Below, one piece after another: positions 24,587 to 34,040 of a stretch of 64,000 bases of DNA (positions are counted from its first letter, which is position 1; each line of letters opens with the position of its first letter). The position numbers were made by a program, and so were the translations under genes. The notes under the pieces are model-generated. The model saw only the letters and a list, made by a program, of their open reading frames with translations, was not told the DNA's origin and did no database searches. This DNA is from REEB509 sp049314555 (GTDB lineage Bacteria; Pseudomonadota; Alphaproteobacteria; Caulobacterales; Aquidulcibacteraceae). The DNA lies in NCBI GenBank assembly GCA_049314555.1, contig JBMOEW010000001.1:85253-149252 (forward strand), read 5' to 3'.

Positions 24587-26140
24587 CTAGGCGAGGTGGG
24601 TGGTCTTGGGGCGGCTGTCTTCCAAGACCAGCAAGCCACCAAGGGTGAAAACGAGCGGCACCAAAGCCCACCAGCCCAAGGGGCTCATGGCCATGCCGAC
24701 GGTTGAGGCCCAGCCGATCGCCACGACGATCTGACCGATGGCTGCGACCCAAGACGAGGGGCGCTGGCGGCGAAACTCGCGGCGGTTGCCGGGGCGTTGA
24801 TACCATATCCCGATGAGGCTGGCGGAGACAGCTGCGCCGGTGGCCCCGGCAAGCACGATAGCTGCGTGGTGCGGGGTGGTCATGCCAACGAAAATGGCTG
24901 GCGCGATCATCAGGGCGACAACCGGAACGGTCGCCGCCAAAAGCTTGCCGAGTTCGACGTCGCGTCGCCGCACCGGTGCTGCGAGGATCAACTCCTGCGC
25001 GTCTTCTGCGCTGGCGGTGATCCAAGTGAGGCTGCCCGCCAGTGTTGAAGCCAGGAACACAAACGCGCTAGCAAACATGTAGTTGGCGACGACGGCGTCG
25101 TTCCCGCCGTTGACCGTGGCTGCAACCAAGGAAATCAGCAGGGGCAAGAGGTAGAGCATCTGCATGCCAACCTGCGAGATCAACAATGGGTCTCGGCGCA
25201 GGAGGCGCCACTCTTTGCGCATAAAGCCCGCTACCAGTCCGGGCTGCATGGGTTTTGTGGTTTTCTTGCTATTGGTGCCGGCTTTGTTGACCGCGGCGAT
25301 CGCGGCAGCGTTGGCTGGCAGGTCCTGGGCGAAGGCGCGAGCTGCCAGCGTAAACGCGCCGAGGGCTATGGCGATCAGCGCCAACTGGGCTGTCAGGTCG
25401 CCCAAAAATGCGCGCGCGGGCCACCAAAGCGGGTTCCACGGCTGCACGTCTACCGACGCGGCGAAATCCATAAAGGCAGTTGCGACAGCGTTCGATTGGT
25501 TTCGGTTGAAGAAGTTGAACCATTGCGACGCGATGAAAAAGCCGGCTCCCAGCAACGCGGTGAGAATCTGCGTTGCGACCTGAGTGCGGCGCGGTCCAAA
25601 CAGGCGCAGCAAGAAGCGCGCGACGACCATGCCCAGGGCGGTCATCAGCAGCGCCAAACTCAGCAGCGTTGGCCCCAGCATCAACCACCGCCAAGCGCCG
25701 GTGAGCGGGGTCCATATCAAAACCGCCGCAATCGCAACCGCATAGAGCAGGCTTACGCTTACTGCGACGCCTACGGCGCGGGCCATGGCAACGCTTTTGG
25801 GCGAAACTGGTGAAGACAGCAGCAGGTCCAGGTCGCCGCGGGTGTACATGACGTTGACCACAGCGAGGATTGCTTGGCTCATCATCAAGGTCGCGAAGAA
25901 GGCGATGACAAGCGAGGTGCCAACCACGAGGGCTGTGTGGAGGTTTTGGGCAGGTTCGACCATCGCTAACCCGCGGGCTGCCAAATACCCGCACCCAAGG
26001 GCGATCAGGCCTGTGAATCCAAGCACACCAACCCGGGTCCAGACCTGTTTGGTAGCGTCGCCGGTCCAAGCGCGCAGCCCGATTTTCGCTTCAAATCCCA
26101 AAAGCCAAAGAAAGCCGCCGGGCTGGTCGGGGAGGTTCAT
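24587..26140 (-). CDS. ABC-2 type transporter permease
   Basis: This 517-residue integral membrane protein has about a dozen hydrophobic segments in two sets of six, with a soluble loop around residues 285-310. It is the membrane partner of the ATPase encoded immediately upstream (4-base overlap), forming a complete exporter. Large permeases of this kind move unknown substrates; I see no signature for a specific one. It converges on pstA. Confidence 0.85.
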   Translation of the reverse strand: MNLPDQPGGFLWLLGFEAKIGLRAWTGDATKQVWTRVGVLGFTGLIALGCGYLAARGLAMVEPAQNLHTALVVGTSLVIAFFATLMMSQAILAVVNVMYTRGDLDLLLSSPVSPKSVAMARAVGVAVSVSLLYAVAIAAVLIWTPLTGAWRWLMLGPTLLSLALLMTALGMVVARFLLRLFGPRRTQVATQILTALLGAGFFIASQWFNFFNRNQSNAVATAFMDFAASVDVQPWNPLWWPARAFLGDLTAQLALIAIALGAFTLAARAFAQDLPANAAAIAAVNKAGTNSKKTTKPMQPGLVAGFMRKEWRLLRRDPLLISQVGMQMLYLLPLLISLVAATVNGGNDAVVANYMFASAFVFLASTLAGSLTWITASAEDAQELILAAPVRRRDVELGKLLAATVPVVALMIAPAIFVGMTTPHHAAIVLAGATGAAVSASLIGIWYQRPGNRREFRRQRPSSWVAAIGQIVVAIGWASTVGMAMSPLGWWALVPLVFTLGGLLVLEDSRPKTTHLA

Positions 26141-26943
26141 GTTGCGCCCACAAGCGACAAGAAAACATCTTCGAGGGTTTGGCCGGCCCCTGCGCGCGAT
26201 TGCAACTGGCTGAGGGAGCCTTCCGCGAGAAGACTGCCGTTCTGAATGATGCCGATGCGGTCAGCCATGCGTTCGGCGACATCCAACAGGTGTGTTGTGA
26301 GGATAACGGTTGCCCCTGCTGCCACTTTTGCGCGCAGGAGATCTTTGACTTGGCGGGCGATGGCGGCATCGAGGCCGGTTAGGGGCTCGTCCAGCATCAG
26401 AAGTTGCGGATCATGAATCAGCGCGCCGGCCAGCACGGCCTTTTGTTTCATGCCTCGGGAAAACCCCTCGCACCTCTGGTTGCGGTTGTCCCAGAGATCC
26501 AAGCGGTGCAACAGTTCTTCGGCGCGTTCGGCTGCGAGCTTGGTGGGAACGCGCCAAAGGCCGGCAACGAACTCCAAATATTCCCAGGCGGTGAGTTTGT
26601 CATAGAGCATCGGCTCATCGGGCAGCCAGGCGATCAGGCGTTTTGCGTCTATCGGATTAGCGATGGCATCGACGCCAAACACGTTGATGGTGCCCGCGTC
26701 TGGGGCGACGAGGCCCGCGACCATCCGCAATGTGGTGGTTTTTCCCGCGCCGTTGGGCCCCAAGAGGGCATAGAGCTCGCCCTTGTGGATGGTCAGGTTG
26801 AGGTTATCGACGGCGCGTTTGGGGCCGTACGCCTTGATCAAGCCGTGCACATCGAGCGCGCCGGCGGAGGGGGTGGTTGGTTCCATCATGTTATTCACCG
26901 CGCCGAACAAGGTGTTTTGGGTTTCGCCAGAACGAGAGGCCAT
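26137..26943 (-). CDS. ABC transporter ATP-binding protein
   Basis: This 268-residue ABC ATPase has Walker A GPNGAGKTTT, a signature variant FSRGMKQK, Walker B LLMLDEPLTGLD and the switch His in ILTTHLL. It energises the permease encoded directly downstream, with which it overlaps by 4 bases. The ATG at 26943 lies 6 bases after the glycosyltransferase stop; ATGs at 26889/26886 (MMEPTTPS) are alternatives giving a more usual N-terminus. The three minus-strand genes form one transcription unit, hinting at export of an envelope component. Confidence 0.92.
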   Translation of the reverse strand: MASRSGETQNTLFGAVNNMMEPTTPSAGALDVHGLIKAYGPKRAVDNLNLTIHKGELYALLGPNGAGKTTTLRMVAGLVAPDAGTINVFGVDAIANPIDAKRLIAWLPDEPMLYDKLTAWEYLEFVAGLWRVPTKLAAERAEELLHRLDLWDNRNQRCEGFSRGMKQKAVLAGALIHDPQLLMLDEPLTGLDAAIARQVKDLLRAKVAAGATVILTTHLLDVAERMADRIGIIQNGSLLAEGSLSQLQSRAGAGQTLEDVFLSLVGAT

Positions 26944-26949
26944 TTTCGG

Positions 26950-28155
26950 CTACATGCCGGGCACCGGTCGCTTCTTGCGGCGAAGCGCTCGCAGCCGGCG
27001 CCAGAACCGTTTCTTTTCCGGCTTCGGGAGGGGTTGGAGGTTGCGTTGAAACTCTTCCGCGCAGGCCCGCCACGAAAAGCGTTCCGCAAACGCGCGGACC
27101 TTTACGGGGTCTAGATCGAGGCAAGAGAGGCAGGCTTGGCGCAGATCGTCGTCCACGAAGCCGGCATTGGAGCCGGGGATGATGTCTTTGGGGCCGGGAG
27201 CTACGAAACCGGCCACGGGCACACCGCAGGCCATTGCCTCCAGGATGACCAGTCCGAAGGTGTCGGTTAGGCTTGGGAACACGAACACGTCGGCGTCGGC
27301 ATAATGGCGGGCCAAGTCGTCACCGAAGCGGGGCCCAACAAAGCGCGCCTGCGGATACTTCTGCTGCAGTTCCGCGGCTTGGGGGCCATCGCCCACGACC
27401 ACTTTTGATCCGGGCAAGTCGAGCTTCAAAAACGTCTCGATGTTTTTTTCCACAGAAACCCGGCCGACGCTTACCCAGATCGGGCGCGGCAGGTCCTTGT
27501 AGACGCCGCCATCAATGCCGCGCTTGTTGCGATTGAACTGAACCGTATCAACCCCACGGCTCCAGGCGGTCAGGTTCTTAAACCCACGCTCCGAGAGGCG
27601 ATCCATCATGGTGGGTGTTGCCACCATGATGCGGCCAGAGGGCTTGTGGAACAGGCGTGTATACCAGTAGCCGGCGGCGAGGGGGATAAACGGGAAGCGG
27701 GCGGTGACGTACTCTGGATATTGTGTGTGGTAGCTGGTGGTGAAAGGAAATTTATGGCTCAAGCAAATGTTGCGGGCCGCCCAGCCCAAGGTTCCTTCAG
27801 TGGCAATATGCACGGCATCGGGGGCGAAGGCGTTGAAGCGGTCTTCGATGTCGTCTTTGGCGCCCAAAGCCAAGCGAATCTCTGAATACGTGATCAAGGG
27901 GATCGTCTTGTAGCCATCGGCTGGCGACACAATTTCCAGCTCGCAGCCCATTTCTTTCAGTTCCTTGACGGTGCGCTGAAGGGTGCGAACGACTCCGTTG
28001 ACCTGAGGTTCCCACGCATCGGTAATCAGCATAATGCGACGCGGCAGCTCGTCGCCAAGGACGCTGGCAGCATGCTGTGTTTGGGGGGATTGGCGGGGCA
28101 AACGGGGTCCTTTAATGCGAAGACGCTGCGGTCGCGGTGAGCGGGGTCTTGTCAC
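26950..28155 (-). CDS. GT4 family glycosyltransferase
   Basis: This 401-residue GT-B enzyme has an N-terminal acceptor domain beginning IMLITDAWEPQVNGVVRTL, close to alpha-mannosyltransferases and sulfoquinovosyl transferases of family GT4. Its C-terminal nucleotide-sugar site includes VSVGRVSVEKNIETFL, VVVGDGPQ and VFPSLTDTFGLVILEAMACGVPV, whose two conserved Glu pattern (E..FGLVILEA) is intact. It probably transfers a sugar to a lipid or other envelope acceptor. The start is a GTG at 28155 with AGAGG just upstream; an ATG at 28032 is the alternative. The basic C-terminal tail may contact the membrane. Confidence 0.86.
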   Translation of the reverse strand: MTRPRSPRPQRLRIKGPRLPRQSPQTQHAASVLGDELPRRIMLITDAWEPQVNGVVRTLQRTVKELKEMGCELEIVSPADGYKTIPLITYSEIRLALGAKDDIEDRFNAFAPDAVHIATEGTLGWAARNICLSHKFPFTTSYHTQYPEYVTARFPFIPLAAGYWYTRLFHKPSGRIMVATPTMMDRLSERGFKNLTAWSRGVDTVQFNRNKRGIDGGVYKDLPRPIWVSVGRVSVEKNIETFLKLDLPGSKVVVGDGPQAAELQQKYPQARFVGPRFGDDLARHYADADVFVFPSLTDTFGLVILEAMACGVPVAGFVAPGPKDIIPGSNAGFVDDDLRQACLSCLDLDPVKVRAFAERFSWRACAEEFQRNLQPLPKPEKKRFWRRLRALRRKKRPVPGM

Positions 28156-28266
28156 TGTGTGCCTCTAACGATACCCGGGCGCAACGGTTGAGCGCTGAAG
28201 TCACTGCCCGCGCGCCGCCACACATACTGTATTAGGGTGGATTGTCACCGGTTGCTTGAGGATTGC

Positions 28267-31200
28267 ATGCTCGCCAGTTTCCCGGGTTTTGCGCTCGATT
28301 GGGATGCGCTGGATCTTCGCAAATATGCGGATGAGGACCGTGAAGTCGCCTCGCTGCTGGAAGAAGCGCCGCTTGGGGGAGAGGCGCGCACAGCGGTGCA
28401 GGCGCAGGCGCGCGCGATTGTCGAAAGGGCCCGCGGGTTAAAGCGCCGCAAGGGCATGATGGAGAGTTTTCTGGAGGAGTTTGGGCTCTCCAATGCCGAG
28501 GGGCTTGCCTTGATGTGTCTGGCGGAGGCGTTGTTGCGGGTGCCGGACGCTGCGACCGCTGACAAGCTGATTGCCGAGAAAATCAAAGACGGGCGCTGGG
28601 ACGAGCATCTTGGCAAGGCGGACCATTGGCTGGTGAACGCCTCGACGTGGGGATTGATGCTGACGGGGCGGATTGCCAGCGTGCCGCCGGAATTGAGAGA
28701 CCTAAAGGCCCTGATGGCGCGGTTTGCCCAAAGGGTTGGGGAGCCCGTGGTGCGGTCTGCGGCAATGCAAGCCATGCGCATCCTGGGCGAGCAGTTTGTT
28801 CTGGGGCGCACGATCGAAGAGGCTTTGCGACGGGGAAAATCGCAAGTGCGGTCTGGCGATGTGGCCACTTTCTCGTTCGACATGCTGGGGGAAGGGGCGC
28901 GCACTGACGATGACGCGGCGCGCTATCTCCGATCTTACGCCGATGCGATTGAAGCGGTGGGCCAGCCGGTGGCGCCTTCGCCGGGGCCTGCGGCCACTTC
29001 TGGCCTGTCTGTGAAGCTATCGGCGCTGCATCCGCGCTATGAGGCGCGCAACGAAGCCCAGGTGATGGAGGCTTTGCTGCCGCGGGTTTTGCAATTGGCG
29101 CAAGCGGCGCGGCGGCACGATGTTCATTTGTGCCTGGATGCGGAGGAAGCCGATCGGTTGGCGTTGTCGCTGAAGCTCTTGGACCGGCTAACGGCGGAAC
29201 CGTCGCTTGCGGGATGGTCTGGGCTTGGGCTGGCGGTGCAGGCGTATCAGAAGCGCGGCCGCGATGTGGTGGCGCAGGTGGCAGCACTGGCGCGGGCGCG
29301 GGACCGGCGTTTGATGGTGCGTTTGGTGAAGGGTGCCTATTGGGACGGCGAAGTAAAGCGCGCGCAAATGGCGGGGCGTTCTGACTTTCCCGTGTTCACG
29401 ACTAAGTCTGCGACCGACGCGAGCTATCTGGCTTGTGCTGCGATCATGCTGCGAAATGGGGATGTTCTTTACCCACAGTTCGCCACCCACAACGCCCACA
29501 CCGCTGCGGCCATCGCCTTCATGGCGCAGGAGGCAGGCGTGCAGGACTACGAGTTCCAGCGCTTGCACGGCATGGGTGAGGCGCTTTATGCGGCAGCTGG
29601 GCTTAACAAGCCGGTGCGGGTTTACGCGCCTGTTGGCGGGCATGAAGACTTGTTGCCCTACCTTGTGCGGCGGCTGTTGGAGAATGGGGCCAACACGTCG
29701 TTTGTGAACACGTTTTTGGATGACGACGTCAGCCCCGATTTGGTGGCTGCTGATCCGCTCGCAAAACTGGAGGCGCAGCCGCATCGGCATCCGCGCCTGC
29801 CGCCGCCGTCGCGCCTGTTTGGGCCGTCGCGGTTGAACTCTACCGGGGAGGATATGTCCATCATGCGCGATCGGGCGAGTTTGGAGCAGGCGGTCGCTGC
29901 CTTGGATGCGGGGGCAAAGCCGCATGCCGCGCCGATCGTGGCGGGAGCTGTCGTGGCAAGCGGCGGTGTTGAGGTGCGGGATCCGGCTCAAGCTGAGCGG
30001 GTTGTGGGGTTCGTGCAGACGGCAAGCGCCGATCACATCCAGGCTGCGATTTCGGCGGCGCATGCGTTTCAGCCGCGCTGGGATGGTTGTGGGGCGCGGG
30101 AGCGGGCCCGCATCTTGAGGGCGTGTGGGGATGCCTTGGAGGCCGCCCGCGCTTCGTTTGTGGCGCTGATCGCGCGGGAGGCCGGCCGGACGCTGCAGGA
30201 CGGCATCGATGAAGTGCGCGAGACGGTCGATTTTTGCCGATACTATGCGGCGCAAGCCGAGCGGCTGATGGCCGAGCCCGAACGCCTGCCTGGCCCGGCG
30301 GGTGAAACCAACGCTTTGCACCTGACGGGTCGTGGGGTTTTTGCCTGTATCGCGCCGTGGAATTTCCCGTTGGCCATTTTCGTGGGGCAAATTGCGGCCG
30401 CGTTGGCCGCAGGCAACACTGTTGTGGCCAAGCCTGCCGAGCAAACGCCGCTGATCGCGTTTGAGGCTGTGCGCCTGATGCATGCGGCCGGGGTGCCTTT
30501 CGATGCGCTGCACCTTTTGCCAGGCGATGGGTCTGTGGGGGCTGGGATTGTGGGCGATGAGCGGGTGGTGGGGGTGGCGTTCACGGGCTCCACCGAAACC
30601 GCGCGTCGGATCAACCAAAACCTGGCGGCGAGACCCGGTGCGATCGCCACCCTGATTGCCGAAACCGGGGGCATGAACGGGATGTTTGTCGATACCACCG
30701 CCCTCAAAGAGCAAGTGGTGGACGATGTGATGGTGTCTGCTTTTGGATCGGCGGGTCAGCGGTGCTCGGCTTTGCGCGTGCTGTTCTTGCCGGAAGCGAC
30801 GGCGGACGGCATTTTGGAGACACTGGCGGGGGCGCTTGCCGCGCTCAAGCTTGGCGATCCGGGCCTTGCGGTAACCGACGTGGGGCCGGTGATTGATCGC
30901 GCTGCGCAGAGCCAGTTGAAGGCGCACATTGAAACGATGGCGGGGCAAGCGCGGATTGTGGCGCACGCGCAGGGCGTGCCGGAGAGCGGCTGTTTCGTTG
31001 CGCCGACCATCATCGAGTTGAAAGACCTCGACCAACTCACCGGCGAGGTGTTTGGACCGATCTTGCATGTGGTGCGCTATAACCCGGCTGATGTTGGTGC
31101 TATGGCTTCGCGGCTTGCGGCCAAAGGCTATGGTTTGACGCTTGGCGTGCATTCGCGGCTCGACAGTTTTGCCGACGCCGTTGCTGCTGCGGTTCCGGCG

Positions 31201-31389
31201 GGAAACGTGTATATCAATCGCTCGATGATCGGGGCGGTGGTTGGGGTTCAGCCGTTCGGTGGACGTGGCCTTTCCGGGACTGGCCCGAAAGCTGGTGGGC
31301 CGCATTACCTGCCGCGGTTTGCCACCGAACGGACCATGACCGTGAACATCGCAGCGCAGGGCGGCGACCCCGCCCTCTTGAACTTGTAA
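28267..31389 (+). CDS. putA: bifunctional proline dehydrogenase / L-glutamate-gamma-semialdehyde dehydrogenase
   Basis: This 1040-residue protein oxidises proline to glutamate in two steps. The N-terminal FAD barrel (about 170-460) contains LSVKLSALHPRYE, RLVKGAYWDGE and QFATHNAHT. The aldehyde dehydrogenase (about 530-1010) has Glu799 in ETGGMNG and catalytic Cys833 in GQRCSALRV. The ATG at 28267 follows TGAGGA; an earlier GTG exists. There is no N-terminal ribbon-helix-helix DNA-binding domain as in E. coli PutA, so this short type does not repress its own gene. No Lrp-type regulator is adjacent. It is divergent from the glycosyltransferase gene. Confidence 0.95.
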   Translation: MLASFPGFALDWDALDLRKYADEDREVASLLEEAPLGGEARTAVQAQARAIVERARGLKRRKGMMESFLEEFGLSNAEGLALMCLAEALLRVPDAATADKLIAEKIKDGRWDEHLGKADHWLVNASTWGLMLTGRIASVPPELRDLKALMARFAQRVGEPVVRSAAMQAMRILGEQFVLGRTIEEALRRGKSQVRSGDVATFSFDMLGEGARTDDDAARYLRSYADAIEAVGQPVAPSPGPAATSGLSVKLSALHPRYEARNEAQVMEALLPRVLQLAQAARRHDVHLCLDAEEADRLALSLKLLDRLTAEPSLAGWSGLGLAVQAYQKRGRDVVAQVAALARARDRRLMVRLVKGAYWDGEVKRAQMAGRSDFPVFTTKSATDASYLACAAIMLRNGDVLYPQFATHNAHTAAAIAFMAQEAGVQDYEFQRLHGMGEALYAAAGLNKPVRVYAPVGGHEDLLPYLVRRLLENGANTSFVNTFLDDDVSPDLVAADPLAKLEAQPHRHPRLPPPSRLFGPSRLNSTGEDMSIMRDRASLEQAVAALDAGAKPHAAPIVAGAVVASGGVEVRDPAQAERVVGFVQTASADHIQAAISAAHAFQPRWDGCGARERARILRACGDALEAARASFVALIAREAGRTLQDGIDEVRETVDFCRYYAAQAERLMAEPERLPGPAGETNALHLTGRGVFACIAPWNFPLAIFVGQIAAALAAGNTVVAKPAEQTPLIAFEAVRLMHAAGVPFDALHLLPGDGSVGAGIVGDERVVGVAFTGSTETARRINQNLAARPGAIATLIAETGGMNGMFVDTTALKEQVVDDVMVSAFGSAGQRCSALRVLFLPEATADGILETLAGALAALKLGDPGLAVTDVGPVIDRAAQSQLKAHIETMAGQARIVAHAQGVPESGCFVAPTIIELKDLDQLTGEVFGPILHVVRYNPADVGAMASRLAAKGYGLTLGVHSRLDSFADAVAAAVPAGNVYINRSMIGAVVGVQPFGGRGLSGTGPKAGGPHYLPRFATERTMTVNIAAQGGDPALLNL

Positions 31390-31402
31390 GTGAGCGTGCC
31401 CT

Positions 31403-31858
31403 ATGGCCGAGCCGCCAACCAATGTGACGCCGTTTCGCCCCCGCAAACCGCCGGCTGTGGAGCGAAAGCCCGGTTTTGATCTGCAGCGACCGCAGCACAA
31501 AGTTGTGCTGGTGTATGCGTTGGGCGCGATCGCCTTTGCGTTCTACTATCTGACCGCGATGCCCATCGAGTTTGTCGGCCTTGGCTTTGGCGTTGCGTGC
31601 GTGGCGATTGCCGCATCGAACCGCGACGACGGCATGCCGTGGGCTCGCACACATCATGAGTTTGCTTTGCGCACGATGTTGATCGGCGCTGCCGTTTGGA
31701 TGATTGCCGGGTTGCTGACTTGGATCCCGCTGCTGGGTGCGGTGGCATCGTTGGCGCAGATTGGTACTTTGGTCTGGGTTGGCGTTCGATTTGCTGTGGG
31801 TTTGTTGCGGGCGGCGCAACGCAAGCCGGTGCCGAACCCGCTGACGTTTCTGGTCTGA
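31403..31858 (+). CDS. conserved small membrane protein
   Basis: This 151-residue protein has a proline/arginine-rich cytoplasmic N-terminus (about 30 residues), then three or four hydrophobic segments (VVLVYALGAIAFAFYYL, FVGLGFGVACVAIAA, MLIGAAVWMIAGLLTWI, a C-terminal amphipathic helix). A conserved-looking WARTHHEFALRTM stretch lies between helices, reminiscent of DUF4870-like membrane proteins. It lies 13 bases after putA and is probably co-transcribed. Function unknown; no catalytic motif seen. Confidence 0.7.
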   Translation: MAEPPTNVTPFRPRKPPAVERKPGFDLQRPQHKVVLVYALGAIAFAFYYLTAMPIEFVGLGFGVACVAIAASNRDDGMPWARTHHEFALRTMLIGAAVWMIAGLLTWIPLLGAVASLAQIGTLVWVGVRFAVGLLRAAQRKPVPNPLTFLV

Positions 31859-32170
31859 TCAGGGCGTGAGCACGCAGCCGTTGACCGGATCGCGTTTTGC
31901 GCGCGCCGACACCAGCCCAAATGCTGCACTGGCGCGGACATCGTCTTGGCCCGGCGTCAGGTGAATAAGACCTTGGCCTTCCGCAGGCAGATCGGTTTGG
32001 CAGCTTTCCAGGGTTCGCCCGGCGATATGCATGCACGAGCACGTCTGTTTGGCGGCAAAATTGACACCCATCGACAGATAGTTCACCGGACCGCTGCCGC
32101 CCCAAAGGCCCACACCCACGGCGGCAAGTGCGCCCAGGCCTATAAATGGCAACCAACGTTTGCGTGACAC
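31859..32170 (-). CDS. small membrane-anchored cysteine-rich protein
   Basis: This 103-residue protein has an N-terminal signal anchor (LPFIGLGALAAVGVGLWGG) and an exported part with four or more cysteines, including the cluster QTCSCMHIAG followed by SCQTDLP, then a terminal Cys near NGCVLTP. The GTG at 32170 follows AAGGAG at 6-base spacing, which decides the start. It is divergent from the serine hydrolase gene. The cysteine pattern suggests disulfides or metal binding outside the membrane. I do not recognise a named family. Confidence 0.65.
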   Translation of the reverse strand: MSRKRWLPFIGLGALAAVGVGLWGGSGPVNYLSMGVNFAAKQTCSCMHIAGRTLESCQTDLPAEGQGLIHLTPGQDDVRASAAFGLVSARAKRDPVNGCVLTP

Positions 32171-32225
32171 GGCGCGCTCCTTCACACTTCAAAACGCACT
32201 CTGGCAGTGGTTAGGTTTGGATTCC

Positions 32226-33398
32226 ATGTTCAAGACGATTTCGGCTGCGTTTGTGGCCTTGGCCTTGTCCTTTGCGGCGGTTGCGCAGGCGCAGGTCTTG
32301 TCGCCGTTACCACCCCAGCCCGCCGATACGCCGTGGCCCACCCAGGGCTGGCCGGTGGCGCCACTGCCATCAACGGTCGACCCTAGCGAAATAGCCAGCC
32401 TGCTTGGAGAAGTGTTGCCTGACCCTCACCCGGTGATGGGCGAAACCCGCGCGGTGGTGGTGGTGCAAGGCGGGCGCATCGTGCTGGAGCGCTATGGGCC
32501 TGGATTTGGGGCAGGCACGCGGCAGGTGAGTTGGTCTGTTGCGAAATCTGTGACGCAGGCGCTGGTCGGGGTGGCTGCGGCCCAGGGGCGCTTGGGGCTG
32601 GACGAGCCGATGGGGCACCCTGCCTGGTCTGGCCGCGATCGACGGGCGGCCATCACCTGGCGGCAGTGGCTGCAAATGGTCGATGGGCAGCGCTATCAGG
32701 AAGCCAACGCGCCATCGCTGGTGACGAACGATGCCGTTCGCATGCAGTTTGGCCCTGGCCGGCGCGACGTGGCTGCGTTTGCTGCGCGCCTGCCCTTGGC
32801 GCACGCGCCTGGGACACACTGGAACTACAACTCGGCGGGCATAAACCTGGTCGCAAATGCTTTGACCGACCGGATTGCGCCAGGCGCAGACGCTGCGGCA
32901 CGGGCACAGTCCATGCGCGCCTGGATGCAGGAGAGCCTGTTTGATCGCATCGGTATGACCAGCGCTGTGCCGGAGTTCGATGCGGCCGGGACATTTCTTG
33001 GAGGGTCGATGGCCTATGCTACGCCGCGGGATTTCGCCAAGTTTGGACTGTTGTATCTGCGGGACGGGATGTGGGATGGGCAGCGGATTTTGCCGCCTGG
33101 CTGGGTGGATTTTGCGCGAACGCCAGCGGCTGGCTCGGGTGCCGATGTGTATGGTGCCGGGTGGTGGCTCACGCCACCAACGGGCGCCGGTGTGCCGGAT
33201 CGATCGTTGATTGTTGACCGGGACCCGTATGACGCGTTTTCGGCTCAGGGGCATTGGGGCCAAGTGATTTTGGTTGTGCCCTCCCGCGATCTTGTGATTG
33301 TGCGGATGGGGCTGATGCCAGATCGCGCCGACAATTCCGATTGGGATGCGTTGGGGGATTGGCTGAGCCGCTTGGCCCGGGCCTTCCCGCCGCGGTGA
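32226..33398 (+). CDS. exported serine hydrolase, beta-lactamase/class C family
   Basis: This 390-residue protein has a signal peptide (MFKTISAAFVALALSFAAVAQA) and the penicillin-binding fold motifs: SVAK (SxxK) in SWSVAKSVTQ, YNS in HWNYNSAG, and a late GHWGQ in place of KTG. That set is typical of 6-aminohexanoate-dimer hydrolase and esterase-type class C relatives rather than true beta-lactamases. It is probably a periplasmic amidase or esterase. It is divergently paired with the small cysteine-rich protein (about 55 bases between starts), a hint of a functional link. Confidence 0.87.
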   Translation: MFKTISAAFVALALSFAAVAQAQVLSPLPPQPADTPWPTQGWPVAPLPSTVDPSEIASLLGEVLPDPHPVMGETRAVVVVQGGRIVLERYGPGFGAGTRQVSWSVAKSVTQALVGVAAAQGRLGLDEPMGHPAWSGRDRRAAITWRQWLQMVDGQRYQEANAPSLVTNDAVRMQFGPGRRDVAAFAARLPLAHAPGTHWNYNSAGINLVANALTDRIAPGADAAARAQSMRAWMQESLFDRIGMTSAVPEFDAAGTFLGGSMAYATPRDFAKFGLLYLRDGMWDGQRILPPGWVDFARTPAAGSGADVYGAGWWLTPPTGAGVPDRSLIVDRDPYDAFSAQGHWGQVILVVPSRDLVIVRMGLMPDRADNSDWDALGDWLSRLARAFPPR

Positions 33399-33491
33399 GG
33401 GTGTCGCAGATATTTCCTTTGACGCAGCCGCCACACTCGCCCTAAACGCCGCGGCTCGCTTTGCCGTGTTGGCCTATTGTTGGCGGGGGAC

Positions 33492-34040
33492 ATGGAAACT
33501 GCTGTTCAGCTGCTTAGGGCCGAGGACACCGGCACCGGCGTTGTGATCGCGCCGGAAACCCTAGCGCATGCCGCTAGCGTGCTGGGTGTGGCTGCGGCGG
33601 CGTTCGGCCCTGGCCGGTTGGCCAAAACCAGCGAGCGGGTGCGGGAAAACGGTGCCCAGCTCTTGCGGGGTTACTCCCGTGTGGCGCTATGCGGGGAAGA
33701 GGTGGTTGGCTGTTGCCAGATGTGGCGGGTTTGGATTGGGACCGAGCCCATGGTGTTTTTAGGACCACTTGCGGTGCATCCTGGCCAGCAGGGCCGCGGC
33801 CTTGGCCAGATGCTGGTCTCGGCGTGCGTTGATGCGGCGCGGGTCGCCGGCGAGACCGCCGTGGTTTTGGTGGGAGCTCCCGGCTTTTTTGCGCCGCTCG
33901 GCTTTGTGCAAGTTCCTGCGGGGCTGATCACCTTGCCTGGGAGCGTTGATCCGAGGCGGTTGCTCTGGCTGCCCTTGTGCGGGCCGCAAACGTTGACGGC
34001 GGGCCGGCTCAGCGGGTTTCCCGGCGCCAGCCAAACATGA
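33492..34040 (+). CDS. GNAT family N-acetyltransferase
   Basis: This 182-residue protein has the GNAT acetyl-CoA site FLGPLAVHPGQQGRGLGQMLV and the later VVLVGAPGFFAPLGF strand typical of the COG3153 group (predicted acetyltransferases). The N-terminal 40 residues are less conserved. The ATG at 33492 has a GGGGG run very close upstream. It overlaps the 3' end of the convergent envelope-module gene by 32 bases. The acceptor is unknown. Confidence 0.8.
   Translation: METAVQLLRAEDTGTGVVIAPETLAHAASVLGVAAAAFGPGRLAKTSERVRENGAQLLRGYSRVALCGEEVVGCCQMWRVWIGTEPMVFLGPLAVHPGQQGRGLGQMLVSACVDAARVAGETAVVLVGAPGFFAPLGFVQVPAGLITLPGSVDPRRLLWLPLCGPQTLTAGRLSGFPGASQT

Noticed and set aside
29188..31500. 770-residue minus-strand open frame opposite putA
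   Set aside because: It mirrors putA codon bias in a GC-rich genome and has no domain-like sequence.
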